Shown here: positions 48,358 through 58,710 of the stretch, in pieces
Position numbering within the stretch: the first letter of the stretch is position 1
Layout of the letters: each line of letters starts with the position of its first letter
Assembly (NCBI GenBank): GCA_947579665.1
Contig: OX388348.1
Coordinates: 17,546,001-17,610,000, forward strand
Direction: 5' to 3'
Source: Sympetrum striolatum
Lineage: Eukaryota > Arthropoda > Insecta > Odonata > Libellulidae
DNA length: 64,000 nucleotides
Notes under the pieces: model-generated
What the model was told of the DNA's origin: nothing
What the model saw: only the letters and a program-made list of their open reading frames with translations
Databases searched by the model: none
Translations under genes and position numbers: made by a program

Positions 48358-49469
48358 AAAACATTTCAGCAGTTTCCAGTCCTATACTTTCTAAGTTCGT
48401 GATGTAGTGACATTGGAATAATGAGGCTGTCAAATTGATAGCAAAAATGTGTCAGAAATTTAGGAAGTATGATCAGAAAATAAAATGATAAATTTTGATG
48501 TTGAATAAATGAGATAATTAATTATTTTGTGGCAAACAAATTCTATTCTGTGTATTCTTTCTTTTTAATGGGAAATTAGTGCATTTTGGAAGATATTTAA
48601 AAATTCTAATTGCAATTGCAAGGATTACATACCCAAATATTTCTTTGTTAGGAAAAGAGCGCTACAAGGAATCGTCAGGTGGTGATTTCTGGGATAATAC
48701 ATTCTCCTTTTGTGATGGCTCCCCTATCTGAACCTTAAAAATAGCATCTATATTCATTGGCATGAGGCATTAATCATTCAAAAATTTAAATTCAGAAATA
48801 TTACATTTTTTCCTGATGCTCCCCAAATTCTGATAATACAATTTCAGGAATCAAAATTTGTATCGTGTTAAATGGTCTACTCTATGTGATCTCCAAATTA
48901 GTAAGTGATTCATTCAAGAAAAAGTTGAAGGCAAACTTTTACCTTTTATTATGTTTTTATTACTATTTGCAACATTTGTTATTACTTTACTGTTCATGTT
49001 TCTTCATGGAGATCTGACACGATTGCACGGCCAAATCAATTGATTCTAACAGTACTTAATTCCGTCAATTGAAGAAAAATACTATGTTATACCCAAAGAA
49101 ACAAATAATTCTTTATCTGATGATGTGGATAAACGAATAAATCCTTAACCGTTTTCAGCTTAACATAATAAAATATTTTATTGTGAAATTAACTAAGTAT
49201 CTTTCTTCAATTAACGTAATAAAGAAGCTCGACCTGTTAAAATTGTAGTACATTAATAATTTCGTTTTTTGGAGCCCCTATTGGATAATTTTCGCATTGG
49301 ATCATCAATTTCAAAGTCTAAATTCCCTCATCGATTGAAATTTATCGTATATTGAGAAATTTGTTATGGTTTTTAGCAGAAAATATTTAGAAGGGCTTCC
49401 AGAGGCAGTTAATGTATTCCAACTCAATTTCCATAATATTCTCTTGTTTCAGTTTATCTCCATAACTCA
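48358..49469. other. No gene; AT-rich DNA
   Basis: No recognised feature. Confidence 0.4.
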
Positions 49470-49870
49470 CTTCTCTTTTCCTTCCTCCTCTCCCACTTGG
49501 CCATTAGCTATCCAAAAGTGAATAACACTCAAGTTGGGAAGATTTTGGCCCGAAAGAAAAGACCCTCAGCGAGGCCTCTTTATTTTTAATACGCCCTAAA
49601 TATTGAAACAGCTACTCCGCGTTGCTCGCGTTATGAAATATTCATTTTTTCTCCGTCGCGAAATTTTGGCGCACCGCCCCATATTGTTACCACCCCAACT
49701 GCGTCATCTCTCCTGAGTGACCTGAGTCCTACGTAAACACTCTCCGACGCATAGAATAGCAAGGTTATGACGGCGTCAGTTTGGATTTAATTAAAGCAAT
49801 CTGGGTCATTCAGTTGAAGCGCGGAGTATCTTTCCATTCATTTCACGCGCATGTACCAGTTACCCCGGTC
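49470..49870. other. GC-richer island, no gene
   Basis: Higher GC and normal complexity, starting with a C/T-rich run at 49470-49500. No coding frame. Confidence 0.35.
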
Positions 49871-50129
49871 ATAATGAGTATTTCAGTTTACCCTTTGAAA
49901 GGTGCCCAGAAATTTTGTTTCTTCTGAACCGACCGAACAAATAATGCAATGGAATTTCTCAAGCCTTGTCGAACAGCTGTGTTTATGGTTGATTCGTCTC
50001 CTTGCTGTCACTATGGTATATTTCTCTGAACCTATAAAGGTCTCGATATTTATGTGTGTGTGGAAGGTGTAAAATTGGATCACTGGGACATATGCTTATT
50101 TGTATGTGATCGTTGTACGTTTTTTAATC
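49871..50129. other. No gene
   Basis: One 66-codon minus frame with no motif. Nothing recognised. Confidence 0.35.
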
Positions 50130-50945
50130 CAGGATTTGGAGGATATGAGAAATAAATAGTAAGAATAATTTATTATGCTCTGGTTAGATTCCCATAGTGC
50201 AACACAAAATACAAGAAATTATCAGAGTACAAAAATGTATAGAAATTAAAAAATACGAACATACATTAAAAAAAATGTCGACAGAAATACATAAATTTGT
50301 GGAAAGTCAAAAGAACAAAAGAATGCTCTGAGAAATACAAAAATATGTGGAAATAAAAACAAAAATCTCAAAATAATGGCAGAAATACAAAATTATATGG
50401 AAAATCAAAAGAAAAAAATTTGAAAGAGCTGATAAATACAAAAATATATGGAAATACGAAATAAAGAAAAACACAACGTAAGTAAACAGAGAATTTTAAA
50501 CTTTTAGACAGACAATAATAAACGGAAAAAACAAGATGCGACTCTTTTTACATAAAATACTAATTCAAACATCAGCAGTTAAGAAATAGTTGGAATATTT
50601 TACCTTAAAATCTCTCACCAAGCTGGAATATTTTATAGAGTCAGGTAAAGAGTTCCAGGATTTAAAGCCTTCGATCTGAAATGAATTAAATTAAATGTTT
50701 GAAAGAGGAGTAGGATATGTAATTTGCTCGGTTCCACTTCGTGTTAATCTAGTATTGGTAGAAAGCAGTCTCTTACGAGTGAAAAGGGCAGAAATATAGC
50801 TCGGCTCCGAATTTTTGAACACCGAAAAAAGAAAAATGTTATTATAAAACAAGGATGGGACATTTCGTAAATAATACACTAAAATTATATTGTTTGAACC
50901 TGACTCAAATTTAATGGCAAATGCATTCATAACTATATCCACCAT
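50130..50945 (-). mobile_element. LINE D: 3' end of a non-LTR retrotransposon
   Basis: The minus frame 50945-50691 ends TNTRLTRSGTEQITYPTPLS, then NI and a TAA. The same frame continues past the stop as FNSFQIEGFKSWNSLPDSIK and then SLVRDFKVKYSNYFL. The TR....I..P.......G...WNSLP..IK....F...K..L arrangement is the standard C-terminal end of many LINE RTs. A 3' UTR of about 450 bases follows, with a roughly 50-base tandem repeat and AATAAA near the end (about 50170). The catalytic RT is absent. Assignment relies on the WNSLP motif and its context. Confidence 0.55.
50282..50480 (-). repeat. Degenerate tandem repeat, period about 50 bp, four units
   Basis: Units beginning GAAATACA(A/T)AAATNTNTGG start near 50282, 50332, 50382 and 50434 (the last as TAAATACAAAAATATATGG). 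A-rich, non-coding, within the presumed 3' UTR of LINE D. Confidence 0.6.
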
Positions 50946-52399
50946 TGGATAATTTAAATCTTGACAGATATAGAATGAAATATGCAGTATAATACGAACT
51001 GTAGAAATACTGATTAGAACCTATTTCCTTCTCCAAAAATCAAATGAAAGATTTACTGCAAGATAATGCAGAAAGAACTTCATAATACAGTCACTTAAGT
51101 TTTTATTATTTCATTAAAAATGCGGTAGATGGCTCTACGTAAAAGTTACATTCATTAAGGCTGAAATCATCTGATTTGTTTCTGATTTCGGTAGGCTCAA
51201 ATGCTATCTTTTCATAATTACAAAAGAGTATATTTATATCGTTTAGGTAGGTTCCTGAATTTAGTATTTTTATTTAATGCCGTATATTTTGTTCCTTGGT
51301 ATCATATCCCACCTCATACCTAATATATCATACATTACCTTTAGATTCCATTCAGTCTATTTATTTATATTCAGTACTTACCTTGAATTTAACGGAATCC
51401 CTTCCTGTTGGTACTTTACCCATTATTTGTCATCTATTGCAACACTCACTTTTATTGTAAACATCTCCTCAAAATCAACTCCTGCTCCCCAGTGTTTCAT
51501 CCACTAGAGGGTTTCCAGTAGAAAATTTCAGAACTTATATTTGTTGTAGGGTGCAACCTGAAGACTCGGAATCATTTAATAATGCAGATAGTGTTTCGCC
51601 CATCTTTGATCCATGTTGCTTTTGTTCATGCAAATTTGTTATAAGGGCAAATATTCATTTAATGATGTATTTTTACTTCTGATATTTCTGTGTAAAACAC
51701 CATGTCATGTTAGAATTCCAGACCTTGTATTGCTATGTGATTGCGAGCCGTCACGATTCACGTGCCACTTCTGGAGGTTCCTTAACGTTGTACTGAGACA
51801 CCCTGTATGTACCTAAATAACTTTACCCCTTCTATACCATACACATACCTCGTACCGTCTATTGATGTCCTACTTAAAAATTGCATTAATACTAAATAAT
51901 GTTGACTTTATTGTTTGCCTTTTTTCGTCCACGTCTGCGTAGTTAAAATCAGACTTAATAAAATTCTCTAATTGAATAATTATATGATTTCTTTACTTAA
52001 ATTTCAAAAGTAATGGTTTGAATTCGTCCTCGGTATTTTTACGTCACCATCTATCAAGAAATAGATTTAAGTGATAATAATTTAGGTTGAAATTTGATTT
52101 AAATTTCATCGGGAATAGGCATGAGAGAAAATCTGTAGAAAATATTTTTTCTTTTAGTTACTTGGGTAATGCACGAATTATGGGTGTATTTTATTGCCTG
52201 TTTTGTTGATTATTTCCTAGTTTTATCGCAGAAACTTTGTTTTACTTTGAGACAAGTATGATATGGCCTCATAAAAAATTCACATGATGCAAAGAATTAT
52301 GATAGAGTAAATAAAGATGAGATAGAAATAGATTTCGCTCTTGAAGGTAAATCTTGAGAGGGAGAAATAAGTACGTAGTAGTGGAAAATCTTAATTGGG
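50946..52399. other. No gene; AT-rich DNA
   Basis: No recognised coding feature. TGAGACACCCTGTATGTA near 51795-51812 resembles a phrase often found at insect transposon ends, but no element could be delimited. Confidence 0.4.
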
Positions 52400-52930
52400 A
52401 TTAATACCCACTTTTTGGCCAAGACCAGGGTCAAGAGGCACAGAATCCGCCGGCGATCCCAAATAAAACCCGAAATAAAAGCGAATTTTTACGTTCCACT
52501 ATTTGGCCCCCAAGCGCCGCGCGGCATGCATAAATAAAAGCAGGGGAATATTGAATGTAGTCAGATTTATTCATGAACACGCGGATATGCATTCCAGAGC
52601 GTTGTCCGACCAACTTGTCGGGGGGCGTGCAATTTTTATGGCCGTGACGTACTACAAATTCCCGTTCCTTCAAAAATTTTTGTTCCTCGAAGATTGCAGA
52701 ACGGTTTTCCTCTGACAGTTGTCGTTCCGCGTAACTTATGGAGATGAAGAATTACAGCGGCGGGGTTTTGGACGACGACCGGAAAATTCGTAGGCTGAGT
52801 AAACAATCGGAAGTGCTGAACAGGATGGCGGGGCAATCGATAAATCACAACTGTCTAGCCCAGGGCTTGCCGTGATGGAAAAAGAAAGAAGGACTTGTCC
52901 CGTACTCCGAACTTGAAGGGTAACCTTCGG
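52400..52930. promoter_or_regulatory. Candidate cis-regulatory island (GC-richer)
   Basis: GC-richer island with frames open on both strands over 52431-52848 that overlap one another and show no domain. It contains TTTATTCATG (about 52566), TTTATGGCC (52635-52643) and ATCGATAAAT (about 52837), similar to posterior Hox/Caudal-type sites. That reading is inference, and a chance origin is possible. Confidence 0.25.
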
Positions 52931-53467
52931 AGGGTAGGAAATTGTTTTGTCCCATCTCTAATGGGAGTTGTTACTAGTAGATGGTGCTAGTTTCGTGAAG
53001 CGCTTATGAAGGTTATGATGAATTATCTAAGGTAAAAATGATGGAGGAAACGCCGCAAGTATTAAGTTAATATTTTTAGAGAATTACGAAGAAATGTTTG
53101 CCATGATTAAAATATTTTAATGCATTTTAAAACGCAGCTTGATTGACAGCCAGATGGGAAACCCGTTCTTAGTAACACAAATAATTTCGACTAGAATAAT
53201 AATTAAACTTACAGGTAGAGATATTAAACAATAACAATGTGTATGAAAAATTATCTAAAGATAGTTTTGAACTAGTTGAAATGAAAACATAACAACAAAT
53301 CTCTATCTAACGTGTAATAATTCAAAGAAAATCATGAAGTATGTAGAAATATGACATGGTTAAATCTAATGAGGAAAAATTATATTCTATTGAATATCTC
53401 TACGAAAAAATTCTTATAACAGATTACCGTAAGAAATCTCGTCTAATACCATATTTTTTATTAGTAA
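52931..53467. other. No gene; AT-rich DNA
   Basis: No recognised feature. Confidence 0.4.
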
Positions 53468-53600
53468 GGGGTCGTACACAAATTACGTAACGCAAAATTC
53501 TCTCATTGTTGAACCCCCTTCTCCCCCATGTCGCGGGACCGTAACGTTTGGCGGGACCCCTCCCTCCCCTCCACTCCGTTATGTAGCGAGTGCTTTGTTC
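53468..53600. repeat. Widespread-type invertebrate repeat fragment
   Basis: GGGGTCGTACACAAATTACG followed by TAACGCAAAA, C-rich runs (CCCCCTTCTCCCCCATGTCG), a second C-rich run and CCGTTATGTAGCG. From memory, this layout (GGGGxCGTxxACAAATTACGTAACGC, then CCCCCTCCCCC and GTC) is a common dispersed repeat in arthropod genomes. It is about 130 bases and very GC-rich against its flanks, with no clear far terminus. The 71-codon minus frame across it is not a gene. Confidence 0.5.
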
Positions 53601-54499
53601 TGGGCTTATATTCAGGAAAAAATGATTTTTTGTTCCCAATAATAATTCAATTTTTAATGAACAATTTCAACTTTAAAGGCCTTTCATACCTTTAAAATTT
53701 TCAAAAGAATCACTTATTTCATCAAAATTTCCTCAATTTTGAAACGATACCTAACAATATCCTATGATTGAAATAACATACTTTGTATAATGTCGCTTCT
53801 TATGGTGGTTACCTCGATTTTACATGAATATTCTTAGCAATTTAATTTTGCAATGGAAATACAGCTTGCAACCAATAGAATTGAGTTTGAATTACTTATG
53901 AGAAAACCTTTTCCTCATCTGGGATCGAATTAGAGACGTTTAGGTAAATAAAAAGTAGACAATAGTCTACCCTGTCTGTATGGTATTCAGCCGGAAGGTC
54001 AGTTGGTATTTCACCCCCTCCAGCATAAGCTACTAAGAGCTTGTAGAGAGGAATGCGGTTCACTAGGCAGATGAGGAGTTAGGCAGTTTGCCATTTCTTT
54101 CCTCACTGAGCCAGAATACTATAAGTGGAAGTTGTCCACGCGTGAAGCACAATGACTCTATGAATAACAGTTCTTTTGCATTCCGTAAAGAGAGACCTTG
54201 ATTAGTGCAATTATTCACTCATACCTCAGTAGCTTTCAATTCATCACAGCCATGATCAAGACTGAGACAAAAGAAAATTAAAGATACATTTTCTCTATCC
54301 TGTACCACATGACAAATGAAAGTATTCCATTCAACAAAATATGGTAACAGGAAGGTTAATCTGCCCAAGAAAGATAATTAACCATCTTTAAATTATGAAA
54401 TCCGCGCCTATTGTGGTTCTCGAGTTTTCAGCGGACATGCAAATATACAGCATTTCTACTTTGTATAGTTCTCTTAACGAAAAAATTACCAAAAATATC
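53601..54499. other. No gene
   Basis: AT-rich to mixed sequence; a slightly GC-richer patch at 53990-54140. No feature recognised. Confidence 0.4.
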
Positions 54500-54629
54500 T
54501 ACGAGGCTTGTTCAGAAAGTAAGTGTACTGAATTTTTGAAGGTTACAAAAATTTTTATTTGAAGAAAAACATTACCTGGTTACATTAGTACATATGTAAG
54601 CTATTATTCAACATAGTCGCCGTTCCTCT

Positions 54630-54857
54630 CAATGCAGATGGTGAACGGGGTATTAATTCTTTGATGCCTTCCTCGAAGTAGTTTCCCTTCGTCTACTTCT
54701 CCACCTCCCCCTTCACCTCCTCGTCGGTTGAAAATCTTTTTCCACCCATGTGCAGCTTCAGGGAGGTAAAAAGATAGTAATCTGAAGGTGCTAGGTCAAG
54801 GGAATACTTGGGATGGTTCAGGACATCCCATTTTAACGAGGCGAGCAGTTCCTTCGC
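54630..54857 (-). pseudogene. Mariner transposase, C-terminal fragment
   Basis: In the same frame after the TAG: AKELLASLKWDVLNHPKYSL, then DLAPSDYYLF, the conserved ..PHPPYSPDLAPSDY.LF block that holds the third catalytic aspartate (in APSD). It continues to HMGGKRFSTDEEVKGEVEK before another TAG. The missing middle (roughly 100-120 residues) carried the other two catalytic aspartates. Confidence 0.88.
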
Positions 54858-55274
54858 CTACACTCGATTCAACTTGTGTTGGTCTGTCAGCTGTTTTGGG
54901 ACCCACCTCGCCGACAGTTTCCGATATCCGAGGGTTTCTGCGATGGTTTTGTGTAACAGAGATCTGGAGATTTGTGGAAACATAGCAGAAAATTCATCCA
55001 CAGTCAATCTGTGATCGTCCCGGAGCGCATTTTCGATTTTTTCCACAATTTCGTCAGTCACAATTGAGGGTCTTCCGCTCCTCTGATCATCATGCACAGA
55101 CGTACGACCGTTTTTAAACTCGCGACACCACTTGAACACACTAGTACAATTCATAGCTTTATCACCATATGCAGTTTTTACCTCATTATAAACCTCAAAC
55201 GGAGTTTTTCCCTTCCAAACAAGGTAACGTATGACGCTGCGTATTTCGCACTTGGCGGGAGATTGGGTTGACAT
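54858..55274 (-). pseudogene. Mariner transposase, N-terminal DNA-binding half
   Basis: A 138-codon frame from ATG at 55274. Residues about 8-60 form the first helix-turn-helix (IRSVIRYLVWKGKTPFEVYN, then VFKWCREFKNGR). DDQRSGRPS at about 61-69 is the linker with the GRPR-like AT-hook motif. Residues about 75-115 (IENALRDDHRLTVDEFSAMF) form the second helix-turn-helix. It would bind the terminal repeats. It stops at TAG 54860-54858 right after KLNRV, near the deletion point. The catalytic DD34D domain's first two aspartates are missing. Confidence 0.9.
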
Positions 55275-55443
55275 TTTTCACGAAACTTATTGTCGCGTCG
55301 ACAGTTCTTAACGTACTGATAAAAATCAGTCTTGTTTTGGAGGGGAGGAATCAAGCTAAACGGCAGAATAGCAAACATGTCCCAAAAAAAATCCCTCCGG
55401 CCGTGAGAACCACAGTACACTTACTTTCTGGACATCCCTCGTA

Positions 55444-56270
55444 GAAATCTTATTTCCGTTGTGACTGAGTAATGGCTAAAATACGCTGTGCTTAAGCATA
55501 CTGATGCAGGAAAAAAACGAGTATCGAACTCTCTTCGTACGTAAAATCACTTGGCCATCTAGGGGTACACGTTTTTCAAACCATCGCTAAATTCCCTCTC
55601 CAAAATCCAAAAAATTGCAACCTAACCGCGAAAGCACAAAACGCGCCCGAAAATTTCCTTTCTTTCGCTCGAAATGGCACTCGAGAGCACTCTGGCGGCG
55701 AAAAACTTTTTCGTCGAAGTAAAACGCGGGGGAAAGAATTAGGAGGCACGCTTCAAGGGAGCGCTAAATGGAATCAGAAAATTCCCAACAAAAATGCATG
55801 TTTTTTTCCCGAATCAAACGCTCTCGCTCGGCTGAGTCCCGTGCATCTCGAGCTCACTTTCCATTACGACCGAGTCGTTAGCGTGAGAAGACATTTCTGC
55901 CAGCCCGATAATATTTTTCCTTCCCTTTCTCACGGCTTGTCTTTCCGGAGAGTTTTCACTTTCTCCCTCGACTCCTTTTAAGGTGAAAGTGTCTCCTTTT
56001 TGGAAATCATTTTCTTCTTTTTTGAGGGAAAATTCCTTCCGCAAATACTCTTATGGCGTTAATTGCGGGACCGTTCTTTCTTTTGTCTCATTCTCCCCGG
56101 AATCGCGCGGATATCGTGTGGTTTTCGTACCCCGAGGGAATATTCAATCCGATATGACGTCGTTTTCCACAGTTTCCAGCTTGATGATGCTGAGTTCCAA
56201 TGTGCTCCGAATATTTGCAATCTGTTGTTTTTGCTGGAAAATCTACTACAGCTCTAATCGATATTAATGC
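55444..56270. other. GC-richer island, no gene
   Basis: Overlapping frames on both strands (55814-56044 minus, 55983-56267 plus) with no motif. 55560-56200 is GC-richer with normal complexity. Confidence 0.35.
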
Positions 56271-57654
56271 ATATTGAATGTTACCATATATAAATGAATA
56301 TCATATTTCTCATTTGTAATTTGATACATGATTATTGGCAAAACGGGCAGGACCTTTAATTATGTTCTCGTCCATTCTTCCTTCTCTTGAGCCAATTTCT
56401 TCTTTCTCGCAAATCCATCTTTTCGTTTCAGGTCATATATCATATTTGTCCTTCTACTTCTTTTTATTTTCCTTTCAGCCACTGATGCTTTTATTCCATT
56501 CCTTCTTAACTCATGTCCTGACAAATTCCCTTTTCTTTTCCTAATTATCCCCACGACAGATCTCACTTAAAACCCTCTCTTGATACAGAATATATAATAT
56601 GTATCATTTATTTAACTTTGCCTCATTATAGTTTACTGTTACGAAAAAAAAGAAGCTATTTAGAAAGGTTGCATAGGTTTTCTTAAGATGCTGATCAATT
56701 GCATTCAGTTTGGTGTATCTTTATGAAATAGTTTTACTCACAGAAATATTGTATATCATAATTTACCCCTCATTGCATTCTGGATCATGGAGTAAACCAA
56801 AGGCAAACCACCTCATACCCTCAAACAAATCTGTACTCAGGAATTCCTATTCTACTGGTTATCTTCACGAAGGCTATGAAAATGAAGCAAGACTATTCCC
56901 ATAATATGAGCACTATTATCCTCAGTTTGTAAGGTAATGTTAATTTTGATTGCTTAATTAATAAATAATTGTTCATCATCTTATCGAGTAAATGATAAAT
57001 AATTTTTCACATACTCCTTAAGGTTACAGCACTCTTGTAACTTATCATGTGACGATGGATATTGTTAGAACTTGTTTAAATTTTAGTTACTCAATTTTTA
57101 TAACAAAATTCTCTAGATATTATTTCTATTTATTTCAGGTAATTGATTGCAGATGCTTAGAATACGGACCTTTGAGGGACTGAGAACTTTCCGTGAGTTA
57201 CAATAATATATAATTTTTTGCCATTTACTTTTATCTACGAAACTGAGGAGCTTATCATACAGATATATTGTAGGTACATTCATTAATATTACCATCTATA
57301 GATCCATACTTTTCTATCGTTTTTAAACCTAAGGATATTCTTTTAATTACTTAGTGGTTTAAATTTATCGCATGAATCTTTCCTTTTCAAAATCCATGGT
57401 AATTATTTTAAAGTTTTATGGTTTCAATAATGAATGCAACCACAAAATATGCTTACTTTGTTTTAGAGATAAATTGCTGATTTGAGTGTGGTGCAATTCC
57501 AAATATTTTGCATTATCATACAATGGTGTAATATTATACACAATGCAGTATATTTATTGGCTTATGCCAGCTAAGTGTTTGGACACCGTTAAAATAAAGT
57601 GAAAATACTTGACCGGTCCCATTCTCCTCTGAATCCATCAACCATTCAGGAACA
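56271..57654. other. No gene; includes a pyrimidine-rich tract at 56340-56560
   Basis: The C/T-rich tract gives opposed frames on both strands without motif. The remainder is AT-rich. Nothing else recognised. Confidence 0.4.
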
Positions 57655-57658
57655 CTTG

Positions 57659-57682
57659 TCTATGTCTATGTCTATGTCTATG
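57659..57682 (-). repeat. (TCTATG)4 microsatellite tail of LINE E
   Basis: Four exact TCTATG units directly follow the LINE E 3' end; on the element strand they read (CATAGA)n. Confidence 0.85.
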
Positions 57683-57738
57683 TAAGAACCCTGCAAGCCG
57701 CCTTTCGGCGTGTGGCAGGGGGTGCAGGCACCTTGACT

Positions 57739-58386
57739 CTATTTTCCTAAACGGTTGCTTTCGCGTATACTTCGCGGAAAAAATGAATTTTTGAAACGAT
57801 TCGTTTTAGCATCTATTTCCCTAATCTTTCGGGCAGTATCAGCACGGCCCCTATAACAGGGGGGTCGCATTATATCGGTTACATCATCTGAAAACGTAGT
57901 TTCTCTGAACTTATTTAATAAATTTATCCTTTGAATTTTTCTTCTATCTTCTAATGATTCCCATCCCGCGTCCTGTAACATCTGAGTGACACTCGCTGTT
58001 TTATCGTAGCAATTCTTTACAAATCGTATCGCTTTCCGTTGTACTTTTTCTAAATCCCGAATATGACATTTCTCGGCGGGGTCCCATACACTACATGCAT
58101 ACTCAAGGTGAGGCCTAACTAACGCTAAGTAGCACCGCTCGCGAACCTTTTCTTCGCTCCTACCGACTATTCTTTTAACGAAGCCGAGTTTCTTAAGTGC
58201 TTTTCCACATATATTTCGGATGTGGGCACTCCATGATAGATTATTCGTGAGAGTTACTCCAAGATACTTTACCGATTCTACTGACAATAGGTTTATCCCT
58301 CGGAGACTATAAGAATAATCATTTACTATAGATTTAAACACTTGCGTACGGTTTGCCGCAACGACTGCAGAAACCTGCATAAACAC
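57739..58386 (-). pseudogene. LINE E RT C-terminal domain (215 codons, open)
   Basis: Contains SVESVKYLGVTLTNNLSWSA then HIRNICGKALKKLGFVKR, LVRPHLEYACSVWDPAEK, DLEKVQRKAIRFVKNCYD, MLQDAGWESLEDRRKIQRIN and a tail with NRFKNSFFPRSIRESNRL. This is the complete post-catalytic region of a CR1/L2-like RT polyprotein. The catalytic motifs A-C are absent, so it cannot act alone. The first ATG is internal. Compared with LINE A the motifs align but the residues differ, so they are two families of one group. Confidence 0.88.
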
Positions 58387-58710
58387 ACTCTCAAGAGTTT
58401 CTTTTCTTCACCCATACTCTTTTCTTTGTTTTTCATTACACCTAATCCAATGTATGCCAATAGAGCATCTTCCCTCACCAAGTTCCTCGCATCTATGGAA
58501 TCTTCTTAAGTCAATCAACTCCTTGCTCTTTCTCTCTCATTCTTTTCATGAATGCTTCGAGAAAGTTTTCTGGGGAAAACAATCGAATTTCGTCCCGCGC
58601 TCCTCTTTTCTTGTTTCGACGCGTTTTCAGCTTCACTTTTTTGTTCTGCATCCAATTCCAGTAATTGGGCTCCCCTTATATTCCCCGGCTCCTTAAAAGG
58701 AACTCTGAGA
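58387..58710. other. Pyrimidine-rich tract (plus strand)
   Basis: C/T-rich with an 80-codon composition-driven frame at 58454-58696. No gene. Confidence 0.4.

Larger units (their letters stand above)
54502..55441 (-). mobile_element. Internally deleted mariner element (940 bp)
   Basis: 28-base terminal inverted repeats (54502-54529 and 55414-55441) match at 25 of 28 positions, with inner halves CAGAAAGTAAGTGTACT identical. TA flanks both sides (54500-54501, 55442-55443), the mariner target site. The minus strand encodes the transposase N-terminus, then a TAG, then in the same frame the C-terminal part. At about 0.94 kb it is shorter than the usual roughly 1.3 kb because the middle of the gene is gone. 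It may still be mobilised in trans, since both ends are present. Confidence 0.93.
57659..58386 (-). mobile_element. LINE E: 5'-truncated CR1/L2-group LINE with microsatellite tail
   Basis: On the minus strand a long open frame (58386-57739) is followed by the conserved 3' hairpin (57685-57725) and a (TCTATG)4 run at 57659-57682, which is the element's 3' tail. Non-poly(A), microsatellite-like tails are typical of CR1/L2-type LINEs. The 3' hairpin is shared with LINE A. The open frame has no internal stop over 215 codons, so this is the youngest-looking LINE in the window. Its 5' truncation point is near 58390. Confidence 0.85.

Noticed and set aside
50282..50480. CRISPR-like array
   Set aside because: The units are degenerate, A-rich and contiguous without unique spacers, in a eukaryotic LINE 3' UTR.
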